A stretch of 64,000 nt of DNA, taken from positions 15,712,736-15,776,735 of the forward strand of contig CM072893.1 in assembly GCA_037013685.1 (NCBI GenBank), in the 5' to 3' direction. Shown here in pieces: positions 1 through 12,200 of the stretch. Both the position numbers and the translations under genes were made by a program. The notes under the pieces are model-generated. The model did not search any database and was not told the DNA's origin. It saw nothing but the letters and a program-made list of their open reading frames with translations. Each line of letters opens with the position of its first letter. The stretch's first letter is position 1. Source of the DNA: Acridotheres tristis. Lineage: Eukaryota; Chordata; Aves; Passeriformes; Sturnidae.

Positions 1-3000
1 CTTTTATCTTCTCATCAACATTTATATCTTTAGCAGTCTGTTGCTTCTATAAAGAAACTCACTAGGGAACCATATAACACCTCTGTTCAACAGCTACTGT
101 TTTGGCATTTTACTAATGAAGTTGGATATACTATAACAGATATATTTGAGATACAACACGTGACAAATCTGCTGTATTAAATTATAAAACACAACCAACA
201 AGACATATCACACCTGTACCCCCCAGAAGCGTGAGTCGACTCCATAATCTCCCTCTTAATAGCAGAAGCACAAATAAAACAGGAAAAAAAACCAGTTGTA
301 ATATACAGCAATGACCAGTAACAAAACAGCAGCAAACCAGAGTCCACATTTCAAGCTTCACCAGGCTCAAAGAGTGGACACACTTTGGGATGACACCAGC
401 ATTCTCCTCTGATAATACCAAGTGTCTGAAGAACACAGTATGAATTTGAAAGAGACTAAACATTCTTCCTGCTGTTTTCTGAATTTACTGCTTGAACAAG
501 GGTTAACTTGAATTTCTTAGTTACTGGCAAGCCTGAGGAAGAAGCAGTGCCATTATGCCATTTATTCTTTTCCTGTATAAATTAATGAAAATCAGTCACT
601 GTTATTTTACCAGCACAGACACTGCTCAGACTCTGATCTCTAAACTGGTCATATCTTCACCTCAGGCTCTGTATATTCCCTGCCAATGATTTTCTCTATA
701 CAACTTGAAGTTTGGAGGCACTGTGGCCAAAACTTCATATTGTGGGTGCTCCTAACAGTTTGGACTTTCTGGGGCTGAATTATGAGAATATATTCTAAGA
801 GAATACTACCTGCATCATTTCCTAGTCAAGTCTGAGGGGGTTTTGCAATACAGTATACAATAGTTCAAGTTTACAGTAAAGAAAAGGAAAAAAGTCAGTT
901 TTCTCACTACTGAATACAGACTCAACACAACTCACCAGCACACTTCCAACCAAATCCACCGTGAATGAATAAATATAAAAATGAGTAAATATATTATGAA
1001 GGCACTATTTAACAATCCTACAGTATTAATGCCAGCTTCTTATATGGTTGGTAAAAAATTATGCTTCAGGAACTGTGCAACGAAGGACTAAGGGTGGGAA
1101 AGAGCTTAGAAGCTTTCAGGAAGAAACAAAGGCACAATGGGTTTGAAGACATAATGAGTATGAGTACTTGAACTTATTCTCAAAAATTCTATCACAAAAA
1201 TACTTATGTGAAGATAACAGATGATAAAACATTTCAGAAAGACTACACTTACTTGAATTACCAATGAAAAATACAACTGTTTTAAAAAGCGAGCAAGGCT
1301 TGAGAAGATCATAATGGCTCCTGGGAAAGAACAGACTGTCCAGAAGAGAAAAGGCAGGTGGGTTAGGCATTCATTAGTAGATGGGTAACAAATTGGTGGA
1401 ATATAATTTGATATGTAAGAAAAAGAGCTGGAGTTAAAACCAGCTTTAAGAACCATATAGTTCTGAACACACTGCAAGGACATTGCATTTCCAAATATCC
1501 AATCACCTTAACTTCAGAGCAGAACCCTCTGTCTGCTTGTGCAGAGAAAGCCTCTAATCAATGATGTATACAGGTAATGACTGGCCAAAGATCACTTAGA
1601 AGCATTACACCACTCAAAATTAAAAACACAAGGGGTAAAGCAAGCAATCAAGGCAGTTAACCAGGGAACAAGGCATTCATAAAACAAACATTCAAAATCA
1701 TCACAGGACTCCCAGCACTCCCAAAACTGACAGGTTTCCTCCAGGATTTCAGTGCAGGTGAATTAGTGGAGATTAAAAGTTGTTTCAAAACCTAAGGGCG
1801 TCCATGAAGTGGACACAACGCATTTCTTCTTCACACTGGCAACTCTACACTTTAGGAGAAAATTCCTCTCAAGGGTGCAATATAAAACTTAATAAGAGGA
1901 CTTTAACATAACAGAAATTAAATGCAAGAAAAATCAATCAATCACAATTCTGTTTTTCTGATGTAACTACTCAAGATAGCTGATTTTATAAAGAAATCAG
2001 TTCCAAGGATTCCAAGGATTATATTAGAGAAACTCAAACATTTCTCTCCCCCTTCCATCATCTTTCTAGCAAACCAATGGGGTGATTCACAAACAAGTGA
2101 ATAACTCATCTTTTTGGCAACCCTCTGTAGTGAATACTGTGTGTATTTGCAACAAGCTATCCCAAGCCTTATTATGACATTTCCAGTAAGCATGACAGTA
2201 ATATTTAAGATACACAAGAAGAAAATAAAAACTTGCAAAAAATAAGAAAGCCTTAAATGGTGTGCATGCAAGTAGTTTGTTTGTTTAAGAGTCAGCCAAC
2301 AGCACTTCATCAGTCTTAGGGGGATTCTCTTTGAACCAATTAATGAAGAATTAGACACTCACAAGGACGAACTAAAAACAATTGAAAAAGCTAGAAATCC
2401 TTTCTATTACATAATTTGTCTGACTTAATTACACACCAAAACACAGGCTGAACTCCAAACTGGAGGAAAAGACTAAGAGAATATAGTTCCTCTTGTTTCT
2501 TCTTAACATTTAACAGAAGAACCCAGTGTCTGACTTCACTTTTTGTTTGCATAGGCAACAGTAAAATGGCAAACTGTGGAAACAAAAACACACAGCTCAA
2601 TTTTGAATTATCACAATTGAAATCACTACAAGCGACAACTTCAGGACCCAGCAAGTTCTGCGTTTTCTGACTTAAAAACACTGTCAAGAAGAGGTATTAA
2701 AAACAACAAAACTGCTACAGGAGTTCTGAAATCCAAGGAGATTCCAGACAATGACAGACCTCACGTCAGACCAGACTTACTGGCAACACAACTGTGTAAA
2801 GTCCCTGCAAGTGTTCCACACTGGTAGTATCACATGCGACTTCACAGCGTGAATAAAAAATTTTTTAGGCTGTAAATCCACATTCACATTCTTCTAAAAA
2901 TAACTCTGACCAGAGCCTAGGAATTGCCAGCAAGGGCCTTGAAAGAGGCAAATGCCCCCTTCAAAATGTCCCTCCTGTTAAAATAAGACTCTCATACAAA

Positions 3001-4719
3001 GTAATTAGGTGTCCACAGATAAAACCTGAAATGTATGAACCAAGTATAAGCAATAAAAGCCTTGCCTATGCAAGTCTGCAGACTCCAGAACAGCAACACC
3101 TCAATATGGTGTAAGTATTACAATTACCACAGCAATGTCAGCTGTTGTGTTTTACATGTCAGACAAGAGCCTGAAGATTGCAAATATGCACTATTACTGA
3201 AGTATCTTTTCCTTTTGATGCAACAAGTGGGTGTCAGCAGAGAGAGCAACTGCTGCTTGACTTAATTCGCTCAAGAGAGCTCAAAGAACTAGGTCAAGAC
3301 CCAGAAGAACATGCACTCATACACTGAACCAGTAGAGAAAAGTTGGCTAAAAGCATCTAGAAGTTGAAAAAAAAAATTACCTTTGCAAACATCGATCTGA
3401 CTTGCAGAGCCATACGAATAAATTCCACATATCTCTGCCAAATTAAAGATGTCTTTATTTTCCACACCGATATATTTTTTAAAATTCAGTTCCTTTCCAG
3501 CAAGCGAACACGTGCAACGAGACTTAATACAAAACATGAGATAAAATACATTTATATGCTGTGCCCTATGCTTATTTCTACATCTCAGGACTCACAGCTT
3601 TTAAAAAGGCCAACACTGTTCCCTTTCTTTACAGCAGTAAAATTTAAAACTTAATCTGCTCTGGAAAGCCTATGGTTAATGCAAAGTGTACTTTATGGTA
3701 CTAAGCTAGTGAAAACTGAACACTTGTCCATAGCACAACATGGCCAGATTCCAATTCAATTCAATATAAATTGCATTCTCTGTTCATGTAAGGGCAATAT
3801 TCAGAAGAGAATAAAGTTTTGCAGTTACAGACAAGGAGATACCGATGAGGCAGGTGATGGTTACAAAAATCAGCAATAACAAGAAAAGTACTGACACTGG
3901 CCTAGAGATAAAAGGAAAAGTAGAAAGAGTTTGTGTAATCTCTGCTAACTGTGTTTCTGGCTCCGCTTAGTGCAAACATCACCTCAGTTCCAGGGTCATG
4001 ATACGGTAGAATGATAGAGAAATTAAGTTTTGTTAAAAAGAAAAAAAAATATCAAGCAAAGAGATAATAGCTCTATGTTAATTAAAAATTAAATTCAATT
4101 GCCAATGTTACCTATTTTGCTGTCTGTTATTAAATATAAATTACTATCAGCAGAAAGGAAATAAAACAACTCTTGAAGCAGGCACTGTTGTTTGCCGACT
4201 TCCTTTGTGACAGTGTTAAGGCCCTTTTGCTCCACTATTGCAAAAGAAAGAGCTAATTTACTAGAAAAACGAGAAATGCCAAGAATCAGACAAGGAAAAT
4301 GGACTGCTCTATACAATGATGGCTTTACATGAGTAGCTTTATAGGAGTAACAAAAACCTCCATGAAACCTTAGTGTACTTCAATCAAAGCATGTGGGAAC
4401 CAGCCAAGTCTGCAGTTTTTTTTATAGAAAGCAGTTTTCATATTTCCAAGAGCAATCCCACAGAATCTACCCAGAAGAGCAGCACCACACCACTACGAGT
4501 GCACCCAGGTGAAAACTCACCTAAAAGACAGCTCTGTCTGAAGAACTCCAGTGAACTTCTAATTTCAATCTTTGGCCAAAAAAGTATCCCGACAATGAAT
4601 GCTACATAGCAGTTCTCTCTGCTGCTCTGACTTTCCTTCTGCAGATCTCCTCACCTACCACCCTCCCCTTGCCCAACAGCTTCCACAAAGAGCATCCCAA
4701 TGCAAACGGGGGACCTCAC
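1..4719 (-). other. ZSWIM8: ZSWIM8 intron 1 (partial)
   Basis: This AT-rich stretch follows the splice donor of ZSWIM8 coding exon 1 and runs off the left edge. I searched the minus strand for the conserved second-exon region of ZSWIM8, which in other vertebrates follows directly after the N-terminal peptide, and found nothing resembling it. Intron 1 is therefore at least 4.7 kb here. I see no repeats of note and no other convincing exon; the open frames present are short and carry no recognisable motif. Confidence 0.7.
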
Positions 4720-4897
4720 CTTTCATTTTGACAGTGGGGGAATTGGGTCCAGCCGATTGTTTCCTCCATCCTCTCCAGTTCTGGCAAAGGCTCTCCGCCT
4801 CAGAGATGAAGGAACAAAGAGAGTCTTCTTCAAAGCGATCGGAGTCTTCAAATGAAAACCTCTCCCCGTCCTCCCACTCTGCGAACATGAGTTCCAT
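4720..4897 (-). CDS. ZSWIM8: ZSWIM8, first coding exon (59 codons, partial gene)
   Basis: ZSWIM8 (EBAX family) is the substrate receptor of a cullin-RING ubiquitin ligase that degrades Argonaute loaded with microRNA during target-directed microRNA degradation. This exon encodes its N-terminal 59 residues, starting MELMFAEWEDGERFSFEDSD and ending at NSPTVKMK, a segment that I recall as nearly unchanged across vertebrates. The ATG at 4897-4895 is chosen because the frame stays open upstream but has no earlier ATG (it opens from a TTG). The exon ends in one spare base (G) before the donor GTGAGG at 4719-4714. The SWIM zinc finger and all later exons lie outside the window. Its neighbours upstream are a CpG island and, about 14 kb away, the neurotrypsin-like gene. 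Identification rests on the peptide and on the CHCHD1/FUT11/SEC24C synteny. Confidence 0.93.
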
Positions 4898-5169
4898 CAC
4901 ATCCGACAGGCGACGAGAGGGAAAAGAAGAAAGACCGGAACAGCACTGCTCACTTTTAACAGGTGAATGGACTTGAGGGCTCTTGCAGTACTTAAAATCT
5001 CGGTTTTGATTTGATCCCCATAGTACAGTACCAGGAAAAAACAAAGTCAGCGCTGTCTGAGATGGGAGAAGCAGGAAATAACTAAGGGGTAGCTGGTAAA
5101 AAATCCGTGGGCAAAAAAAAAAAGTTCTTTAAAAGTTAAAAAATGCTTATGTCCACAGAATGTACTTGA

Positions 5170-6000
5170 GGCGGAGGGGGCTGGTTAGTCCATGAGAGCT
5201 GCCTCCAGGCGGGACAGGTGCCTGCCGGGAAGACGGAGGGTCCGAAGGCTCCCGGTGCTGCAGGACGAGGGAAGGGGCCGGCTTCCTCCTCCGGGGCTCC
5301 CGCGGGGGGGCTGCCGGTGCCTGTGCGCAGGGCCGGGTCTCCCTGAGGTTGTGCTTGTCTCACTCCCGGCGCAGGAACCGAGGGGAGGGCAGGGGCACCG
5401 GCGGGGGCTGGGGGGGGAACAACTTCCCTCCCGCTCGCGGGGGCTTAAAAACGGCCCGGTGGGGCCGGAGCGCCCGCGGAGGGCCGGTGCGACCTCCTGG
5501 CTGCTCGTCACGGGCACCGGCACCGACACCGGCGCGGGCGGGCAGGCGGCGGCTCCGGCCTCACGGGGGCGCGGGCGGCGGCCGGCCGGGAGCGCCCGGC
5601 GCTGGTCCCGGCGGGCAGGGCGGGGGTAGCCCGTCGCCGCTCTGGTCGCGGTGGCCCCACGGTGTCTCTATGAGCCCATGGCCGGCGGGCCCCGCTGGAC
5701 CCGGCGCGGCCCCGGCGGTTCGCGGCCCCGGCGGGTCCCGTCCCTGCCCGGCGCGGGCACCAAGATGGCTCCGCGCTTCCCAGCTTCACCTGCGACACCC
5801 CCCGCCAGCTGAGCGCCGCTTCCGCCGCCGCGCTTCCGGCTTCCGCCGCGCGGGGCATGCCGGGCCGGACTGCCGCTCCCCGCCCGGGCCATGCCGGAGA
5901 AGGCGCCTGAGCGTCCCCAGGGACCGGCCGGGGCTCGGCTGGCGCCTGCCCGCCGCCGCACACCCAGCCAGCGGGGCGCTTGGAGTGGCCGTCATACAAC
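5170..6000 (-). promoter_or_regulatory. CpG island promoter of ZSWIM8
   Basis: A dense GC- and CpG-rich block lies just upstream of ZSWIM8 coding exon 1 and contrasts sharply with AT-rich flanks. It has no TATA box that I can see. It holds an ETS-type site (CGCTTCCGGC near 5831-5840, the reverse complement of a CCGGAAG core) and a YY1-like site (CCAAGATGGCTCCG, about 5760-5773) that reads on the plus strand. Long GC-driven open frames here on both strands are composition artefacts. The exact transcription start cannot be seen. The island may also fire divergently on the plus strand. Confidence 0.75.
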
Positions 6001-6299
6001 AAGACCCTGTGTGTTGTGCCTGCCCGCACCGCCACAGGCAGCGGTGCTAAAATGTGGGGGTTACCCCGGAACGCACCGAAGAGTTGCGTGTGGTAGAAAT
6101 CACTCAGCTGGGACCGCTTGATTGGAAATGAAAGAAATATACGAGTTCTCAGTAACATGTTCTATTAGACGAAAAACAGTAGGAAAGAATATCAAGGGGG
6201 AAGAGGAAATAAAGTGAGAGAACAGTGGCTCGAGTAAATCCCGTTTAAGTGTAGTGCCCGCCTTCCTTCGGCCGAGAGCCCCTGGCTCTGAGCTGCTGA

Positions 6300-9200
6300 A
6301 CAACTCCAAAATTCAACCACAGGAGATAACTCACGTGCCAGGCCCATGAGGAGTTGCATAGGCTAACTAAGGTCTTCCTACCTTACCCATTCTGAAAGCA
6401 GCAGAGGTTACGTTCTTTTGTTTGGTTGGTTTTTTTTTTTTTTTCTCTAATTATATTTTTTGGAGTTCTTCTAGCTCATAGTTCCGTTGAGAGAGTTGTC
6501 TGGTAAAATACCAAAGGGTAAGTTTCCTCTTTGAATACATGGCAGCCAAACAGCTGGACCTACACCTCCCTCTCTGTGTTTGTACAGAGGGGAAAAGCAA
6601 ATGACGGGGGGAAAACAAACAGCTAGAGAAAAAAGAATGACATACTAAGAAATGGTAAATGTAGAGCTGAGAAAAACTGAATTGCATCTGGGAACACTCA
6701 CTATTTCCCTCATCTCACTCTAGTCCTTGATCCAAAAAATTATAATAATTGGTGAGTCCTCACGGAGGGTCCTAAGCAATGCACCTTGGATCTTAAAGGA
6801 AACTTCCTACGTGGTTTGTCCTTACAAACATAATCCTTCCCAGTTTAAGATTTTGAACACACAGATGCATTACTGCAGTGTCCATCAGCTGTAAGAGGGA
6901 TGGTCCCTCATAGAAATGTCAGATCCTTCAGTGCCACTAAGGCAGACATCTCACAAGTGCACTGGGCAGGGAGGCACAGCACCAGGTGAGCCAGCTCCAG
7001 GCCACAGCACAGCATGCCAAGTTCTGGCTCGTGTGCTGCCTAATGCCACACTAAAATTGTCCTGTGCTGATGCCTGACCCATCAAATCTGTACTGCCAAA
7101 TAACCTGTTAGAGCATGATGCCAGCAGTAATTCAGGAGAGAGACTCACCTGCCTGATAATGGAAATTCTGGTGGGTTGCATCAATATGAGTCAAAGGCAT
7201 TGCAGAGAATCTCAACCACGTGAGAAAGCAAAGATGCACGAAGGCACTGTAATACTTGGTGCAGTGTTGCATTAAAGAAGGATTTCACCTTAGGAAAGGT
7301 GTTTCCCTAGTGAAAAAAAAGCATTTAGAAAACTAGAAATTTCAAAGACTAAAAAAATACAGCTGAATTTTTGAAGAGTATTTTCATGGGGAAAAAAAAA
7401 TGTGTCCAAGGAGTGAAGAGGTAACTGCAGGTGAAATTCAGCACCCTGACTCACATGTTGTGGCACTTAAAATGACAGAAATGGTCAGGGAGAAACAGGG
7501 ATGCCATAAGGCTGCTGCTGCTGCTCACCAACATCTTTTGACAACTTTATGTCCAACACAGCACTGTTAGGTTTTACCTAAATCCAGTAGAGAATACATA
7601 TTGCATCAAGAAAGGGCAGAGGACAGGAGGAATATTAGACAGTACTAATTATAAGGGGAATTCAGTACATTGTGTTTGATTTCATTAAATTGTAACAATC
7701 CTCACTCCCATTCCTCCTTCTTCCAGCTTTGGAATACCACAAATTATGGAGATTTCCAAAGAAATCTTGCTTTCAGTTTCTTAAACATCACAGGCTGAAA
7801 GCATGGAAGAGGTGATGAAAATAACAAGACAAGCAAAGCAGAGTGAATATTTGCACTTTCATCGTAGTGCATTTCAAGACCCTGTAAAAATGTGTCTTCT
7901 GACTTGTGCAGACCAGGCCTGGATGTGTTGTTGCCCTGGCCACCATGAGGGAGTGCAGGTGTGAGTGCTTCGCTTCTCCTTGTCCTCGTGGCTTGGAAAG
8001 GCACACAAATTCATAAACACTCATCCATTTTTTCCCAGCCAACTTATTGCATGTGAGAGACATGGATTTTCCCTTGTGGATCTTGCAACAGACAAAAACT
8101 AGAGACTGTGAAAAATAGTATCTGACAATTTCAGCGGTGTTCTGCTAGGAGGAAGAAAGAAATTCAGTAAGAAATCCTGCAGAAATTACAAGGTTACCAG
8201 TAAGATGCTTTCTCACTTACAGGGATGTACTTTTTTTTCCTTTTCTTATTTCAGAAAATGGAAATTGCTGTTCAGAACTCCTCTGCCTCCAATGTAGACA
8301 ATTTTCAGAATGCAGCACTCCATATGAGAGAGACACATATGAGTGCACATGCATACCCTGAAGCAGAATTGCAACATTTACATTTGTTTCCTGTCTTAAG
8401 CTCTCGCTGGGGACTAAAAATCAATGAGAGACTGCATTGCACCCCAGAAGTGTCTGCTTTTCACTGGTGAGTCATGTGCTACACTACAAGTCATATCCAG
8501 CATGTTTTTTATTTCTGATTGCATGCAAAGTAAAACACATCCTTGCTATGGCTTGAATCTAATACAGACTCAATAACAAAATACAGCACTCTAGAGATTT
8601 TCACTGCAAGTGCAGTGGGACCCAGCTGTTCAGCTCCATTCTGACTCAACAAAGGTTTCATTGTCTCTTTGCATGCGATAATGCACTCAGAAATGACAAG
8701 CAAAGGCAAATTCTTAAAGCACACATATGGCTTTGTGTCTAAGTAATACATTGGATATGCAGAGTAATAGTTTTTTGTGCTCTAGAACTATGGCACTGTG
8801 GCAAACTGCCAAAAGTTCCTGTTCCTCCTAGATGATTACTATTTCATGCTATACTGATCACTTAATTAATAACTAATAATAATTAATAACAGATATGAAA
8901 CATCTCCACAGACATAACCAGCCTCAATTATTTATTTCAAAACACTAAGCATATACAACAGATGGAACAAATAACTGTTTTAGCACAAAAGAAGGGACAG
9001 CATACAGCTCATTGCTCCTTGCTCTGCTTCTAACTATGCAAATAGCTGTACAAGATGCACAGAGCTTTTCCAAACAATGCATACTAGGAAGCTGAAAGTA
9101 AAGCTGTCCTGAGGTATTACAAGCTAAATTTACCCCATTTGGATTGAGCATTTCCCAATCTTTGACTAATCCTTGCCACAGAAGACTTTGAACTGATGTT

Positions 9201-12200
9201 GTCCAAGGTTCTGTCTCTGGGATCTTAGAGAATATGAGCATATGCCTGATTAAAGCCTTATTGAAAACTAAATTCACCATTTGTGAGATAAGTGACTGGT
9301 ACGTACATGGAAAACAGCTGCTAAAATTACTGTTATACAGCAGGGGACAACAATGATGGCTAAGACCTTGGGTATGAACATAACTGCTACTCTTCAGAAA
9401 GAGAAGATGGCATGTACAGATAATACTGCCTGCAAGGATTACTGAGCATATGTTGTCTGGCATCTTGAATTTCACAGGAGACAAGTATATTTTCCTCTTC
9501 CTTTCACACTAACCTGCAGGAGCATTTGTTTTTGTTTTCACACTTTTTTTTGCCATTACCAAAGCTGACAGTCTGGCAGGGTCTAATATGCACTGTACAT
9601 TCACAGATAAAACACAAAGCTAAAGGGAACTGAAATGTTCTCCATTTTGCAGAGAGGAAAGAAAACAACTGTGACACTGCATGTCCTCTTTTTTCTCAGT
9701 CAGTATCACATTTGGACATTTCCTCAGCCAGTGTGAAAAATTTGTAAAAGCAATATAATAACTCTATCTTTTGTCTAGAGAGCAGGTTAGATACATCATT
9801 TGTGGAAACTCAGCAACTGATGACTCAGTTGGTCTAGAGAGTATTACCCTAACTAGCAATATTATACTGTTGAAAGCTTCCTAAGTACTCCAAAAAGCCT
9901 CTTTTGGTGCAGGCAAAACATAGGTTCCTTGGCTTATTTTCAGTTCACCAAAAAATAATCAAGGAAAATTGCTAAATGTGACACTCCTTCTCTATCAATT
10001 TACAATTTTAGAAATCAAAAATGGTAATTAAAAATAACAAGTGCTGCAGTAGCTGACCCTTAACACACCTTTGCTGCAGAAGAGAGGTTTCTGTATTTGT
10101 TTCTGAGGGTACAGTCAGCTGGTAAGTGAAGGATAACTGTTAGGGAATATAGAAAGCCCATTTGTTCATGTCAAGGCCAACATACACTTCTCTGCAAGCA
10201 GATCTTGGCTAAGTGAACTAATGTTCTGCTGTATTTACATGCTTCTCCCATCTTCAGGAGCAGAAGCTTTCCCCATGCTATGGAACCTGCTCCTTCAGAT
10301 GAAAACTTGCCATAGCAAAATTTGCACTATAGCTGCTTCTTAGCAGTAAAGTCTTTCAAATTAGTATTAAATATAGGGACAAAAGATTGCTGAGAAAAGG
10401 TGATTCTAAAATGCAAGAACAACAATGTACAATATTATGGACAGTAAAATGGTATGTATTCTCCACAGCCTTTCCCTAAAAAAATAATCTAACCATGGAG
10501 TTAGGGATGTGAGGGGTTTTATTTTAAAAATTGAGTTTGTGCTACCTCATCAGATCCCAATGGGAAGTTCAATTATCAATTAAATTGTCAATCTAACATA
10601 AGGTTCTCTCTTTCAAATAGTGTGGTTGCTACAACCACGCAGCAATGCTTCATTAAAGAAAACACACCTAACAAATTCTGTGCTCGTGGGTGTGGGTAGG
10701 GGTCAGTGCTGTGCCACTTACATATGTTTAACTGGCCTCTTGTGTAAGAAAGAGGAGACACTGACAAAGATATTATGCCTGTCATGATGACTGAACAATA
10801 CCTGGACTGCTAGATACAGAGACACCTCAGTCACTTTTCTTTTTCTGTAATAAGTGAGGCGTGAAAAATTTCCCTAGGCCTATTGACTTGAGCAAGTAGG
10901 ATTTATTGCAGGGTGCCCTGTAAAACAAATCAGTCAAGCCTTAAAATTATCTGAATGCTTATTGGTAAAGGGTGTTCACTTATTCTACCTGCAGGTCTCA
11001 TATCCCTGGTGTAGTCAGGAGGCAAGCTCTTTCAACAGGATCCTCCTTTATGAGACTTAGGGATTCTTAGATTAAAGCCACTGCTTCTATTTTCATCTCT
11101 CTTCTCTAGGCAGGTGACCAACCCTTAGCAGGTACTGGCAGCTGGCTGGTTTGTGTGCTGCCTCAAAGACTACTGGCTTTTTTAATCAAATCTTCATTTT
11201 CAGCCATCTTCCTGCAAATATACTGTGACAAGATCCTATAATACTTCCTATCCAAAACTTTAATGTATTTCCCAATAGAATTAGTTCGCATATCTTCTTG
11301 GGGGAAGGTAACTAGGTTTGTATAGTTCTATCATCACCTTTAGTGTTAAATTTAGCAAACTGCATTTATTTAGGATGGTTAAATGAAATACTAGTAGAAG
11401 TTTAGTGAGTACTGGCACACTCTTTGCTTATTTCTTCAGGAATCTTGTGTGTGGACACTCCTGACTCACCTGAACAGAGGCATCTAATTCAAATAGTGCA
11501 TCATCCATAAGTTTCAACCACAAAGTTGCATCAGTTTAACCAAGTTGTTAAACCCATGTAACTATGAAGATGAGCCTTGCAGGAAAATAAAGATTTCTCC
11601 AGTCTTAACTAACTCAGCTGTAGCTTTAACATGTGGGGAGTTAAAGGGCTTTCTGTTGAGACTTCAGCATAATTGTGCTGATTAACAGAATCTGCTTCTT
11701 AGTCTTGCAAGAGATAACAAAATGGTAAACCTGAAGCAAAGGAGCTTCCCTCTGGTATGCTTGGTCACTAGTTCTAGAATCTCACAGTCAGAGGTTATAA
11801 TCTTACTTTACCTCCAGTAAGCCTGTACATGTGAGTGGGGAAAAGAGTAAGGAACTAACTACTAACTACTTTAGAAGTACATGTTCTTTTCATACAGCTC
11901 TGGCTTACACAGAGCAGATTAGTTAAATTGCAAAGAAGAGTTTTGTTGTTGTTTGAAGTGGTTCTGTCCTGTTTCCAAGAAGAAAGTGGCAGAAAAGTAT
12001 AAACTTTTGCATTGGCTTCAGCTGAGTTGTCCACTTACATTGGCACAGTAAATCTCCCCACACTCGCAGTGTCTGCAGTGACGAGGGGGCTGTCCAGGCT
12101 GGCAGGTGGGCAAACAGGAGAGCACACTGCTGCACAGCTTCTCCTCATGGAAACCCTCAGCAGTACCTGCTGCTGCCTCCTGAGCCCCAGGGCTGCCAGG

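Noticed and set aside
5192..6158. Long open frames on both strands in the CpG island, up to 233 codons
   Set aside because: They overlap each other in several frames, are made of arginine, alanine, proline and glycine, and arise because stop codons are rare in GC-rich DNA. None has a domain.
8260..8351. Alternative frame in the 8255-8466 segment reading like an EGF-type ending (YECTCIP)
   Set aside because: It hits a stop immediately after the motif and lacks the rest of an EGF domain; the resemblance is probably chance.
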